DNA from: Prostheceraeus crozeri
Lineage: Eukaryota; Platyhelminthes; Polycladida; Euryleptidae
Reading direction: 5' to 3'
Assembly: GCA_907163375.1 (NCBI GenBank)
Contig: CAJQUW010003622.1
Coordinates: 558,001 to 622,000, forward strand
Length of the DNA stretch: 64,000 nt
Positions 25,781-38,062 of this stretch are shown piece by piece. The stretch's first letter is position 1; the number at the start of each line of letters is the position of its first letter. The notes beneath the pieces are model-generated. The model saw only the letters and a list, made by a program, of their open reading frames with translations, did not search any database and was not told the DNA's origin. A program made the translations under genes and the position numbers.

Positions 25781-25803
25781 CTCCCGTTAGATCGCCCGCC
25801 TCC
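25781..25803 (+). repeat. Inner TIR and CT duplication, copy B
   Basis: CT followed by CCCGTTAGATCGCCCGCCTCC. Flanking DNA on the left reads GGTGCCA. Confidence 0.85.
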
Positions 25804-25904
25804 GGTACGTGTTCGTTACACGAACTCGGCCCGGTAAACGGGTCGTTCCTACCGTCACGTAACCGGTACGAGCTCGTGTACCCGAAGGAGGTTCCAAAAA
25901 AAAA

Positions 25905-26010
25905 ATCCGCCCTGCTGCTTGATTTACGGGCTTTCATTCAATCTCCAGTGCTCTGTATTTTAGCTGGAGATTAAATGAAAGCCCGTTTTTACAAGCAACA
26001 GGGCGGATCC
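25905..26010. repeat. Terminal-proximal hairpin (copy B)
   Basis: Mirror of 23466-23571. Stem ATCCGCCCTGCTGCTTG pairs with CAAGCAACAGGGCGGAT, with the GGGCTTTCATT stem continuing towards a loop around CTGTATTTTAG. Confidence 0.85.
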
Positions 26011-26543
26011 TACTTAAAGAGAAAAGTCAAACGTCAAATAATAGGTTTATTCTTCATGAAATTATAGCCACGTACCACAGTAACACTGCCTGGGATAAAA
26101 AATAACAGTACCTGGAAAGTTTGACAGCAGTTCGGTAACACTTAACCATTCCTTGTGCAGTAATTGCCTTCACACTTGCAAACAGTTCCACGCAGAATCC
26201 ATGTATAGGCCTACTTGGTTTGATATCCCAATCTTATCCGGAAATGAGAGAATCAGTCTCTGAAAAAAGAAATATTTTTCATTGACATTTCACGCTGGAT
26301 TCATGCTATCGTAAAAAGCAAGGATATGTATAGGATGCATCCATGCAAGAATTACATGATGTATTATATATAAAAGCACAAATGAAACAAAATCTGTAAA
26401 TTATATTAAGCAGTATTTACTATGCCAGCATCAATTATAAATAGCATGCAAAATTATAATGAGATTAACATTTAAGTCAATGTATGGATTAATCAGAGCT
26501 TCTGTAGACCTAAAATAACAAGCAATGCGTCAATCATGTCGCG

Positions 26544-26940
26544 AAGCATCTGCACGCATACTTTAGGCCTAGATAGATTTTATCACGTTTGTTTAAATTT
26601 TGGCATCTAACATTATAGGAGAGATTATTACTTATGTCTTTATATGCGCCTCTTACCTCAATTCATTAAGACAGTTTCGAAATGAAGTTTTAACCTAAAT
26701 CACACTTGTCTACAGTTTGCTTTCCAATGAACTTGGCTTCTGTTTTCTGAACGAACTGTAGACAAGTGTGATTTAGGTTAAAACTTCATTTTGAAACTGT
26801 CTTATGTAAGAACTAATGAATTGAGGTAAGAGGCGCATATAAAGACTGATCTCTCCTATAATGTTAGATGCCCAAATTTAAACAAACGTAACAAAATCTA
26901 TCTAGGCCGAAAGTATGCGTGCCGATGCTTTGCGATCCAA
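26544..26940. repeat. Long internal palindrome (copy B)
   Basis: Mirror of 22531-22928, with the same AAGCATCTGCACGCATAC outer edge and small indels relative to copy A. Confidence 0.8.
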
Positions 26941-29473
26941 CGCTTGATCATTGATGATGTCGCTGCTGAAGTATATAAACTAACCAGTTAGCAGTAGAAG
27001 AAGCAGCATCCCCGTGAAGCCTGCATAATACCTTTTACATTAAGCTTGTTTCAATCGGATCATTAACACATTTCAAGAACTTAATACAAGCCATGATAAA
27101 AGCGAACTTAATATGAAAAGCACTACAATCCCTATCAAATCATCTTCTATGAAGAAAAAATAATAATGCGATGAATTATTTGTATCTACTAAATACGGGA
27201 GGTGTGCACCGTACAGCTTTACTGATGTAGGTCTCACTGTAAACTGCACACCACTAAAACAGCAGTTACAGTAATATATATATAAACTTATAATAATAAT
27301 AATTTTAATAATATATAAACTTAACAGAAAATATTCGTAAGAAACTTGAAAATGATGAGTCACAATTTGATGATATCAATTAAAATCCGCTAGTATCAGA
27401 TAGAGCGTCTCTACGGATATTTTCTGTTCGGAGTGTAAAAACAGCCGTGAAAGTAATTTTAGCTGTTAATTTTAACGGATATTTGTTGTTTACAGCGCAC
27501 TTGCATTAGTCACTCGCAGTGACAAAGATAGTTTTTTAACTACAATACATCATCTCACTTGGCTCTTCGAACTTCTATAAGGAATAGGAATGAACTGACG
27601 TCACGAGGATGCTGCTGCCTTCCCTGCAGACTAGACAAATTGATTTTGTTTACATCTGCATCAGCACCTTACAATATTTCCCCAAAATCGCCAGTTAATC
27701 AGGGTTTGTACACCTAACGTCAGCCAGATAGCTAGATTCAATAGCTAAAATTTTAAGCATGAAGCATTTCAGGAGAATGCAGTTTACTTTCCCTTCATAG
27801 AATAATATCCATATCAATGAAGAAATTTGAATATTGAAAGTAAATCAGCCTCAAGATGACTGCAGACTTATGATTCTTGTTTGCATTTTTTCATGATTGA
27901 TCATCATAATCCATTGCAAACGATACTGAGCAGAGTGATATTCCAACATGCCTATGAACGATTCTACAGGTGATTTTGTGATTTCATCTTTATGGTTGGA
28001 CATGTCATTGATCTTCATAAATTGATAATGGGCAATTCCGTAAATAACGCACGTACGTTCTGACACACAATCTTCATTTCTCATCATGAAGCAATGCGAT
28101 TCTATCTATGAAAATTGCACCATACCATGCCAAATTAGTATGAAATATTAATCACTTTTCAAATATTCAAACACTAGTCCCTCTAGCGTCGAAAGAGGGA
28201 CTGCCATTAAATTAATTATTTAAATTGCTTTTACTTATTATATAGAAGGGACTACTATAATGTTTCAGAACGTTCGTGCGTTATTTATGAAATTGTTCTA
28301 ATCGTTGTGAATGAATTATCTTTCAGGTTCAGACAAGACACTAAGGCTCATGCAATAAAAGACCAGTTGTTCACCAGCTTATCAAGAATTTTCTGTACAG
28401 CTCGTTGGGCATTTCATGACTAATCGTCCACAATTCAGTTACAATTCACCGGTACGATGATGTAGCGTTAATGAGAGATGCTGTTTCATGTCGGTACAGC
28501 GCACGTCCAATGTAATTAAATATTGAATAGGCCTATTGAAAGCTTTCCCTCTGATGAGTCCATACAGTTAGATTTGCATACTGCATAACACATTCACAGA
28601 TGACTGCTTTGAATTTGCATCCGTTATGAATACATGCTGGAAATGTCTCATGTCAGCTCATGATGACATAGATATCTATCAATCCGAACTCTGTACCCCG
28701 ACCGCACTCGAAAGATAGGCTCTAATTAGTGTATCTGACATGCGTGTGGAAGTGACAACAAGCCACAAGACCGATTAGTCATTACAAAATCTGAGAGATG
28801 AGACCACACTATGCCCATAGAGTTCTACATGACTATACCTTATTGATGTCACAGAGCAAAACACTTCGATGGAATGCTGCATAAAATCGATATGTTGCAA
28901 AATCGATAAGTGTTGAAAACTTAAGCATGTTAATCAAAATAGCGAATGAAGATAGAACAAATGCATTGCTGAATTAGTGAACAGCGAATGACTACATGAA
29001 TGTTGTTCAGGTGTTCTAAAGCATGAATCATTGCACCAGAGAAATCAGTCAAGCCACTGAAGACATTGTATGAGATTGCAGTACATGGCTCGATAGAAAA
29101 TGTGCCCCTCCATCTCAGAATAATATGCGCATGTTAAGCTCCACTGCAGGTAAGATTCTGACTGACATTTGTTGCTTCGAAATTGCATGCATTATGCTAT
29201 GAAATACTCAAGATGGCTAATAAAAACATGTTAGGGACATATTAATAATCAGGATTTACTAAGCAGGTGGGAAGTATTTTGGGATACCGTACATAAATTA
29301 ACACTTAAGATATTCACGCAGTTTGAAACTGCACGGTCAATGTCCATTTATTGAATGATAATTGTGCTTTTTACTTTATCTTTCCTATGTCAAAATACCG
29401 CTCATGTTGTCATTTAAAGAGAATCCTCTCTTACTAGTACAGGGATTATTATCGGAAATTGGTGTTCTACTTG

Positions 29474-29645
29474 ACAGTGCAGGCTAGGTGCTTGGTTAGC
29501 GATCTTTCGGTCCAGAAATCGAGCACCGAAAGTGTCATAGGAAGTCGTCAGAAAGGGCATCCGGACCAAATGGTCACAGCCAGATCAAAGTCTGACTCTG
29601 TGTCAACACAGTGGAGCTCCAAGTAAGGTAGAGTAGACGTTGACC
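29474..29645 (+). mobile_element. RTE-type 3' tail or SINE fragment (copy B)
   Basis: Mirror of 19736-19915. Reads CAGAAAGGGCATCCGGACC on the plus strand. Confidence 0.55.
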
Positions 29646-29969
29646 TTGCAGGCCACAATTTACTTCAACTAATTAAAAAACAATATTGCATGAATTATCA
29701 GACTGCAATGAAGTTATACCTGGTCATCATTATTACGTAATGCGTAGGCTATACTTAACCTTAGTCGTGCATACATAAGCCTACAACGATTAAGGATGCA
29801 ATCAGAACACTAGAACCTTCAGAGATGAAACATAGGCCTACATATAATCCGACATAAGTTTTAACTGATCATCAGTCTGCAGCTGCGACACCTATCCTGT
29901 TTTTTTGAAATTATCTTAATATGATATCTTAATAAACAATGCAAAAAGTAGTCCACTGCAAGGAAAAGA

Positions 29970-31620
29970 AAATTAATTTATTGAAATTAATTGCAATTAG
30001 TTGATTGATAAACCATCTTCAATTCAATTAATTGATTGGATCAGCTGCCAATTATTCCAATTAGTTGCAATTATTCACAAGCAAAAAAGCGATTTATTGA
30101 ACGATTACTGCAAGTTATAATGTATAATTAATAGCTCTACGCCGTCGATGATGTGATATTCTGTAGATATACTCGTTTTTGAAACGAAGAAATGTTTGAT
30201 GTTAGCCTAATGCGAAACTTGCTGTTAATAATCTACACAATTCATTTAAACTTTAATTTAAAAGTCTCTAACTAGTAAATATAAATACTTCGTATTTTCT
30301 CTTAGATAGAAGTCAAATTAAGGTCACGATGGTCAGAGTGACAGTGTTTGAACCAAAAAATATTGCGCTTATATATTATTATAAAAATATAATAAATGTT
30401 AATTATCAGTCATTGCTTGATACTGCTATGAGAACATTTTCATGTTTTATCATGCAAATTAGTTCAACGAGCATAGTGGTGCAGAAAATACATACTTGTG
30501 ATTGCAAATTCTATTCTATAGTGTTTTAATGCACTTTCGTAGACCTGTGTGCTGTGGAACTAACGTTCGAAGTGTTAATCAATCAAGTGTCCGTCAACAG
30601 CGGAAAGATCAACCTAGATCTGGCAATGATAAAAAATTATTGCAATTATTGTCAACTAATTGATTGCTCATGTGATCCAATTGAGTTAATTGATTCTCAG
30701 CAAAAAAAATGAGACCAATTAAATTGCTAATAATTTTTTTCCAACCCCAGGTTGTGTTCCAGCACCGTATGAACTCCATCTCAATTATCCTTCGTCTTGC
30801 GACATGTGATATCGATTGCGACATTGTGGCGCTATCTTGCATCGCAATGTAGCCACATGATTGTGGGCTTCATAACCGTGCACTGTATTACAAGCATTTT
30901 ATCAATTGATTCAAATAAATTCACAAATATATACTTCAAAGATCATCTGAACACCTTCATGTTTAAGATAGAAGTGCAACTATCAATTACAACTATGCTA
31001 TGAATCTGTTCGGTTTTGGCGTCAGTGTCCTATCTAATCATAAAAAATTGAAGTACAGCCTGGAAACCAAAAAATAATTGCATTGCAATTTATTGGTCAC
31101 AATGATCGCTGTAACCCAAAGATTCCAATTAATTAATTGTTGTTACAGAAAAAATTGCAATTGATTGATTGCAGTCTCAATAATTGCTATCAATTGATTG
31201 ATCTGTAATGAAGTTATTTAGTTGAATGCTAACTTGCAAAACCGCCTACACTCACCACCATAGGAAAAGCATAACTCATTCAGTGATTAAGATTATTAGT
31301 CTACCTATCTTATATTATGTCATTAAATCTTAAATTTATGTCAATCTAGGCACGCGACTTCTTGTTCTCTAGTTTGAATAGTCACTCCGACCAAGAATGT
31401 AGCAACATGTATTTCATGCAGAAAGTCACCGCCCAAATTGGCAGTATGCAAGTTTACGACTTGCACAATCTGCATCACATGTTTTTATCTAAGTCGAAAA
31501 TTAAAATCAAGAATTAATCTAATCAAATTGTGATTAAAAAAATCCAATTAGTTGATTGCTGACATACGATGATTCCAGTTAATTGATTGCTGTCGTCCAA
31601 CTATTTCAATTAGTTTTTGG
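29970..31620. repeat. Degenerate CAATTAATTG / AATTGATTG repeat cluster (copy B)
   Basis: Mirror of 17770-19415, with the same near-palindromic AATT words in both orientations. Confidence 0.6.
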
Positions 31621-34600
31621 TGAATCCTGAACCTAGGTATAGACTATTTACTAGAAGATAGGCCAGAATCTTCGAGCTCAGCTAGCGGTGGCCCAAAGAA
31701 TTAATAAAAGGCGACTGCGAAATAATCCTAATATTACTAAATGATCTGATTTGATGGCATCCTTTAAGTATCTAGGAATCCCTAAATTGAAAATGTAATC
31801 CAATAACACAGAACCTACGCAGGCCTACATCATTCTTTCAATTTATGAATTTCTTAGCCAACTAAACCTACACTCTAGACTCTGAGAAAGTTAAGCTACT
31901 AGATTATTAATATGTGCTGCAAAAGATGGCCATTGACAGAAAACACATTTTAAACATTAAGCAACCAGAACAAAGTATTTTGTCATCTATGATAATTGTG
32001 ATCTATTATACTAAATTTACTGAAATTGCATGCAACGATAAATTGCAAGTCAAACGAAAAATATCACTGTCCAGTCAGTTTATTCAAATTTTTGTGTGAG
32101 CCATGATCCTAAAATTCAAAACGTGCGAGATTTTCGTCAAAAAAAGTCAACCTGTCGAATCTTGCAGCGATGGACTTCCAAATTTGCTATGAAATTAAGG
32201 AAACACCCTTACACGGATGACTTATGTCAGCGACTTTTCATTTTCAGATATTTCGAAGAAACAGATGGCTTTATGATGAACTTTTACAATTGGATTCGTC
32301 CAGGTGTTTTCCGACGCTAAATGAAGTATGAATAGCCAATTACCAATAGTGAGGGAATTTGCACGCTACGTTGGAATAACGATCGTTTTCTTTAACAAAG
32401 CACTCAATTTATACTACACTGTAGATAAATTTAATAGAAAAGTCTGAAGTCCCATTATCAATGAATAGGTAATCACAAAAACATGAAAATATGCATAATT
32501 GACCATATATCTTAATTATCAGTATTTAGTTAAGGTCTTTCCAACCAATTTGGCGTCGGAACGCGTCTACAACTTATTTCCACGCAACGTTGCCTGCGGA
32601 TAACCTCACTGTGGGTAACTGTCTATTTCCGTGTAATTTTTTGGTTGGAATTACCACACCGGTCAGATCCCGAAAAATTCTCGATAACCGGCTTTTAAGT
32701 TCTATCCTTTTTTCTATCTCGGTTGCACGCTATTATTTTATTAAATGGAAATTGCAATCATGTACATGCCAGATGAGTAACGAGTGATAAACCTATAGAC
32801 TTCGATTAGGCTAAATAAAAGATAGGCCTTAATAGTCGCAGATTCTATGCTAATTTGCATTAGGCGTGGGTACCGCAAGTTACTTATGTGTCCACTTACA
32901 ATTTTTTATTTACAAAGATATTACAAAGATGACTACTAATACTGTTGGCCTACTCAATCACACTTGCAACTATTCTGAATGTCATCGTGACAGTTCAAAG
33001 CGTGATCACAATCAAATAGTCAAGATTTATGCAGAGCTACAGCTAGTAAGGCCTATATTATCCACTCAAGCAGCTGCTTGAGAGAAGAGCATGAAAACTC
33101 AGCAATTATGAATATTCACCTTGTGTGAAAATATGCAAGTATCACCACTGAAGGATCACACAATGACTATTAAAATAAAATTGTAGAGCGCGTTTGGACT
33201 AGACTGATGAACTAGGAAAAATAAGAATAGGAGAAACACTCATTCTCCTGATGAAAATACTCTTTTGGAAGACAATCATTTTCAGGCGGTTCCTATTAGT
33301 CTCACTAACTAGTTTCATGCAATAAGTGGGAAGTTTAGAACGAAATGGAGAACACTTATTCATCTAGAACCGGCTATCAACAATTTGTACAGACAAAGCT
33401 CACTTGATTACATGTAGATGCTATAGCCTACCTCAAGCACAAACCATACTGAGTGCTACTTTGTACACTTGACATACAGGTAACTTACTGATGCTGTCAC
33501 ACAAGTGACAGGAGATAGTGGATGACAATATAGGAATCAATCTCACCGAATTGAAAAAATCTGCTTTCCACTTATGACTTGCATTCATTCACATTCGCCA
33601 AGGAGTAAGTGACAGCGGACAATTGATGAAAATACAGCAATAAATCTCAGTCGAATAATACTTGATTCCAGGTCTGCATGCTTGCTCTCGACAAAACGGT
33701 GCTGTGCCTAAATTCGTATCTCCGAGGAACCGAATATGTTTAAACAAAATTATTTCAAATAACCAGATAGAGTTTTATTCTGGTTTTATCATGTAGGATT
33801 TTTCCTCGATAGCCCACTCATGAATGAATTAGCATTTAGGCAATGCTTCAGCAGTGTTGAGATGCAACGATGCAAGTATATTCACCTACATCACTAGAAC
33901 ATTATATTTTTGTGGAAGGGTAATTCTATCTTTGGGTATTACTTTGTTGAACTGAGGGTTAGAGAGAAAAGCAAGACTATAGAGTAAGTACCTTTTCTGT
34001 GAGCAAGACTATTGAGAAGAGGTTCATCAATATTCATGATCAAATTCTACCTGGCCACGGGAATTCAACCTCGGCGGCTAAAGAATTAGAAGATTCCAGG
34101 AAACGAACAAGTGTACTTGAGCAGATGCCGCAGAGAAAAGCTGTGTAACAAACTATGCTACAATTTTGAATAATTTTTGGTGAATGATAGCAAAACAGAT
34201 CTACGAAGTTTTCAATTATTTAGATGTTTTGCGTTGTATCAAAAAAACATCAATTTTTTGACAAAAATTGCCACTTTTATCAATTATATTATTTATCTGC
34301 TTTTCTTTTAATGACTAAAGTAATTGAATTCGAACTGTCACAGCTGATTTAATTGTATTACACGAAAGAAATCTATTTTGACAATTTTCACACGACTTTA
34401 GAGCTTGGAATTGATCGAGAAAACATTAGCCGGCACTAAAGAATAAATTATAACGGCATAATATCTCGGATTTTGATTACTCAAGCACGACAAAAATCAT
34501 TTGTAGTTGAAGGCATTGATTTCCACAATGTGGAAGGTTGATGTTCCCATAGATGATTATACAATTCCAGTTCAAGCCAATGCAACTCCTTGATAAGATT

Positions 34601-35273
34601 GAGTGTCCTAGCCAAGAAGTGCTTCGGTCAGCGGTTATATTGCCTAAAATGGCAATGATTCAGAATTGCGGAAAATTTTAGGTTCGGCTACAAATTATGC
34701 GAAGAATTAACACCAAACATTCATATGAACCGCATCCTCTACAAAGCGTCTGTCGCACCACTGTGATGAGACCACAATGTGAGATGCCATTTATCTGTGA
34801 CATGATGTAAAAGGACTGAAAAACAGCGGAAATTTTGTAATAGTAATTCTTGATTTAATTGCAGCATTTCAATCATTTAGCAACGACAATGGGTACAAGC
34901 CACGGCTAATCAAATTACCGCTTGCAGCATATTCCTGAAAATGTACAAATTGTAGAGAGAAATGCAAATTTTCTCAAAATTTTCAGTTGGTATTCAAATA
35001 ATAACAGAAAATTTTATGTGGACGGGAATGCTTCGTGTGTACAGCAATAGCCGGGTGCCCGAACTCAATACGTATATCTTCCGGCGACCACCGTTATCCC
35101 ATTATAATTCCGACCTCTGCCCGACCAATTTTTTTTGTTTTAAAATGGTCTAAAACCACTTCAGTTTCAACCTGCTTTCGAAGGAAGTAGCCCTAGTGAG
35201 CACAGAATGCGTCTCAAGTCATTTCATGCTTCACGAAGTTTTCCCGCTACCCAGCTTCGTTACGAATTCGTTA

Positions 35274-35297
35274 CGCGGGTGGGCGATCTAACGGGCT
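35274..35297 (-). repeat. Outer TIR and CT duplication, copy B
   Basis: GGGTGGGCGATCTAACGGG followed by CT. The next bases, ACCACCAGG, are the Transib gene read backwards. Confidence 0.85.
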
Positions 35298-36071
35298 ACC
35301 ACCAGGTCTGGGCATGTCTACAATAAGTCCAAGCCTGTCCCTTAATTGCTTTTGAATTCGTGCTTTTCGGTTCTTCACAGCTGGCTGTTCAGACTTTGGA
35401 ATCCTCCACTTCTTCAAATCGAGCCTGTATGATATATGAAGAAGGCACTCCATGCTCCGAATCCAGGCATGCAAGGTCGACAGTCCATGTCTAATGCTTT
35501 CAGTGCTGATTGGTCGTTGAGTTGCCTCCTCAATCTTATTCATATCACTTGGTTTACAACCACACACCGGGCAACACATCGTGGAATTGGTGACGTCGGA
35601 AAGAGAAGTGGCCACTTTTCCATCGATCATCGTCAGTTCGATTATCGGTCTGATAGTCCAGCATCCTTCCTCAATTTCAGTGGGCACCAAGTCTTTTATC
35701 GAATTCTCCAGGTGGAACTCTTCCTCGTCAAGAACTTCTTTCGTTTCTTTACAGAACCTAAACCTTATAGGTCTGCAGTAGTACGTTGACGAAGGTCTAG
35801 GATTTCTCCAGAAAAAGACCTTTTCAGAGCCATCAAACCCAGCTAGCTCAAGGGGGACAAGGCATGTCATAAAAAGACTTTCCTCTTGTTGCAAACATCG
35901 CTCAGATCCGTCTGATGCTATCTGTTTGTACAGGGATTGTCCAGTACTGCCGTCAAATCCTGCTTTAAAACGAAGGGTAAGTCTCTTGATGTGAGGTTTT
36001 GCATTAAGGACATCAATTTGAAGCTTACATAGTCGACTGCCTGTGACATCTATTAAAGCTTGTAAATCAAC
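35296..36071 (-). CDS. Transib transposase, 5' part (RAG1-like core)
   Basis: The minus-strand frame holds AGFDGSTGQSLYKQ, with the first catalytic Asp (as in D600 of RAG1). It continues with LFMTCLVPLEL, RPIRFRFCKETKEV and ELTMIDGKVATSL, which holds the second catalytic Asp. After a zinc-binding CCPVCG come STLHAWIRSMECLLHISYRL and a basic stretch ending GLIVDMPRPGG at the insertion edge. About 258 codons lack a stop. The frame continues upstream to a TAA near 36098, but homology fades at about 36071, where TTTTCTGCAAG could be a splice acceptor. The third acid is in the 3' part at 25258-25780. The layout matches Transib rather than vertebrate RAG1: no RING, and a short core. Confidence 0.92.
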
Positions 36072-37390
36072 ACTTGCAGAAAATTTTTTTAACGGTTTTC
36101 GTTATTAATGAATAGTTTTTTTAATCACACAAGTTCTACTCTATAGTGTTAATGAATCCTAATCGAAATACGCTTTAAGTACAGGTATCCTACGTATTTC
36201 TTAATATGTCAGATTTTAAATAGTGCTACTGATCTTATGTACCTACGTCCGAATAGAGCATATTTATAATTTAAAGGAATACTTGGTTACTTGTAGTCTC
36301 CTGAGGCTTTCATTTTAATTATCTGTTTTAACACTTTTAAATTAATGCTTAATGAATGTACAACACAAAATAACTTACTTCTTTCATTTGAAGTGTACAA
36401 GAGACAATGTCAATCATATGCAAATCATGTTACGAAGCAACGAATTGCGAATATTTGAAATCGTGCCCTTTAAAATAAAGCACATTTTATAAATGAAAAA
36501 TCAGTCACAAATACTTACCCGGATATTAACTGAATGATACTGCAAGATATTCAAGAAGATAATTTATCGAAATTATTAAGAATGAAAGGAGGAAGATTAA
36601 AGGAAGATTCTTACAAATTTCAATCATTTTTATGCTGTTTTAAGGCCTATCCTACTCAATGAATTTGCTCTAGTTCTGGCTTATATGGAACCATATCCAG
36701 TTTAAACAAACGTTCCTATGATAAATAGTGCGCTTAAAGCCATTATATTTAATATAGTAGAGGTTGTCTGCAGTTTTAATTTGATTTTTGTTGAATACAT
36801 TTTTGCAATTTAATTGAATGAAAAAAATGTTGACTTTCACCTTATCACACTACTTACATGTATTAATTAACTGAGCTGCCACTGCCATGGGGGCAAATTC
36901 GAGCAAAATTTACACTTATTTTCTGAAAGTAGACACCTCGTGGAGTACTTCGATGCGTATTAGGACACGAACATTGAAAAACATCAATAAATTCTTGTAC
37001 TATCTTTACCAAGCAAGTTTTTGAAAAATAAGCGTATTTTCCTATCAACACATATACTACTTACGGTAATGATATAAGGTACTTGTAAATATGGTACATG
37101 GATGTGATTACACTTACACAAAGCTTATACCCATATAAATGTTTGGTAAAAATTACAAATTGATAGAGTGAATACTTTTATAGGTATAGCATCATTAACA
37201 ATCACTAATATTATTTGGATTATTTTTTTTAAGAAAACGGATTTTCAGATATTTTTAAAATGTGGATTTTGCTCGGATCCTACACCATAACTGAGTAAAA
37301 AAAGCGAATTTAATGCCTCATTCCAGAGGTTCACGGGTATTATGAACAAAAAAAATCGTAAAACCAATTGAATTTGCGAATTTCGATTTT
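36072..37390 (-). other. Transib 5' region, N-terminal exon unresolved
   Basis: Transib transposases normally have about 200 more residues upstream of the core. In this 1.3-kb stretch I cannot find them as a long frame. A minus-strand segment near 36863-37051 contains cysteine pairs (CKFC in one frame, CSCP in another) and might be a split exon. The element may instead be eroded or internally replaced here. Confidence 0.3.
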
Positions 37391-37426
37391 CGTATTTTTG
37401 GCCACCCTCTGGCCCACTGTGGTATG
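37391..37426 (-). repeat. Transib right end: nonamer-like word, 13-bp spacer, heptamer, GTATG duplication
   Basis: Read inward on the minus strand: CACAGTG (37421-37415), a 13-bp spacer GGCCAGAGGGTGG, then CCAAAAATA. GTATG follows at 37422-37426 on the plus strand. Confidence 0.85.
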
Positions 37427-38062
37427 GTGGCACTTTCGAATCCCCCTCCCCACATTTTCCAATGTTTCCAAATTCATTGAATTTCGTGAAACTTAAGTCA
37501 CATTGGATTTAAAATGACTTGATATATCACTGTGTGATAGCACCCCACTGAGAAGTATTACTTGACCCCTGAGATGAGGGATTGATGCCTTGGATCTCAG
37601 TTAGAATACAAGATACAGCTGTGCTGTGATCATTAACTTCGTGGGATTGTTGTACTCCACAGTGAACGGCAAAGCAAGTGCTGGGAATTTTCTACTAACT
37701 AGAGGAATTTTACACACCCTGCGACGGTCAGAGAAGGAGCCAGAGAAGATCACTGACGATGCAACACTCGAGGGTGTCAACAGCAAAAATGTGGTGGGAG
37801 GAAGAATAGAAGTACCATGCGTGTTCATGTCTAGACCCACTGATTTAGTTTGAACGGACTACTATATGCGATACTTTTTTCGAGCTTCATGACCTTGTCT
37901 CAGTTACAATGATTTTAAACTTACCGTAGTGTAACAAATTTTCACTGCCATTGTCAGAAAGAAGAAATAATATTTTTTATATGCATGCTACTTATTTGTA
38001 GTGTAAGGAAGTAGTCGACGTCGATCTTTACGGCAATCACGGTTTGAGTTGTAAACTGAACA
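37427..38062. other. No gene firmly recognised
   Basis: A plus-strand frame at 37626-37853 (75 codons) looks mildly protein-like (RRSEKEPEKITDD, VGGRIEVPCVF) but matches nothing I know and has no clear splice signals. Sequence from about 37998 leads into the retroelement fragment that follows. Confidence 0.3.

Larger units (their letters stand above)
25783..35295 (-). mobile_element. Large TIR element, copy B (9513 bp), inserted in the Transib gene
   Basis: Reverse-complement twin of copy A. It starts CCCGTTAGATCGCCCGCC and ends GGGCGATCTAACGGG, with CT on both sides (25781-25782 and 35296-35297). It interrupts the Transib transposase between the codons for PRPGG and GTSNDGN. All internal landmarks are mirrored: long palindrome, hairpin, AATT cluster and RTE-type tail. 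It is about 100 bp shorter than copy A, mainly because of a shorter AT repeat. Shared short frames carry only a few differences, so the copies separated recently. No recognisable gene is seen. Confidence 0.88.
24558..37421 (-). mobile_element. Transib DNA transposon with a nested 9.5-kb insertion
   Basis: Both ends begin CACAGTGGGCCAGA going in, and the element is flanked by a perfect 5-bp duplication GTATG (24553-24557 and 37422-37426). CACAGTG ends and 5-bp duplications are the known signature of the Transib superfamily. Without the nested element (25783-35295 plus its 2-bp duplication) it would be about 3.35 kb, the usual Transib size. The transposase gene runs on the minus strand and is cut by the insertion. 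Each end also has a CCAAAAATA word, 22 bp inside the left heptamer and 13 bp inside the right one, resembling the RAG recombination-signal layout. Confidence 0.93.

Noticed and set aside
14079-35295. Single giant palindrome or assembly artefact
   Set aside because: Each arm has different flanks and its own CT duplication, and one arm interrupts a gene in frame, which fits two insertions.
35436-35789. 117-codon plus-strand frame opposite the Transib gene
   Set aside because: It is the antisense shadow of the transposase.
24558-37421. Vertebrate-type RAG1 or ProtoRAG with a RAG2-like partner
   Set aside because: No RAG2-like kelch frame was found, and the size, CACAGTGGGCCAGA ends and protein blocks fit a stand-alone Transib.
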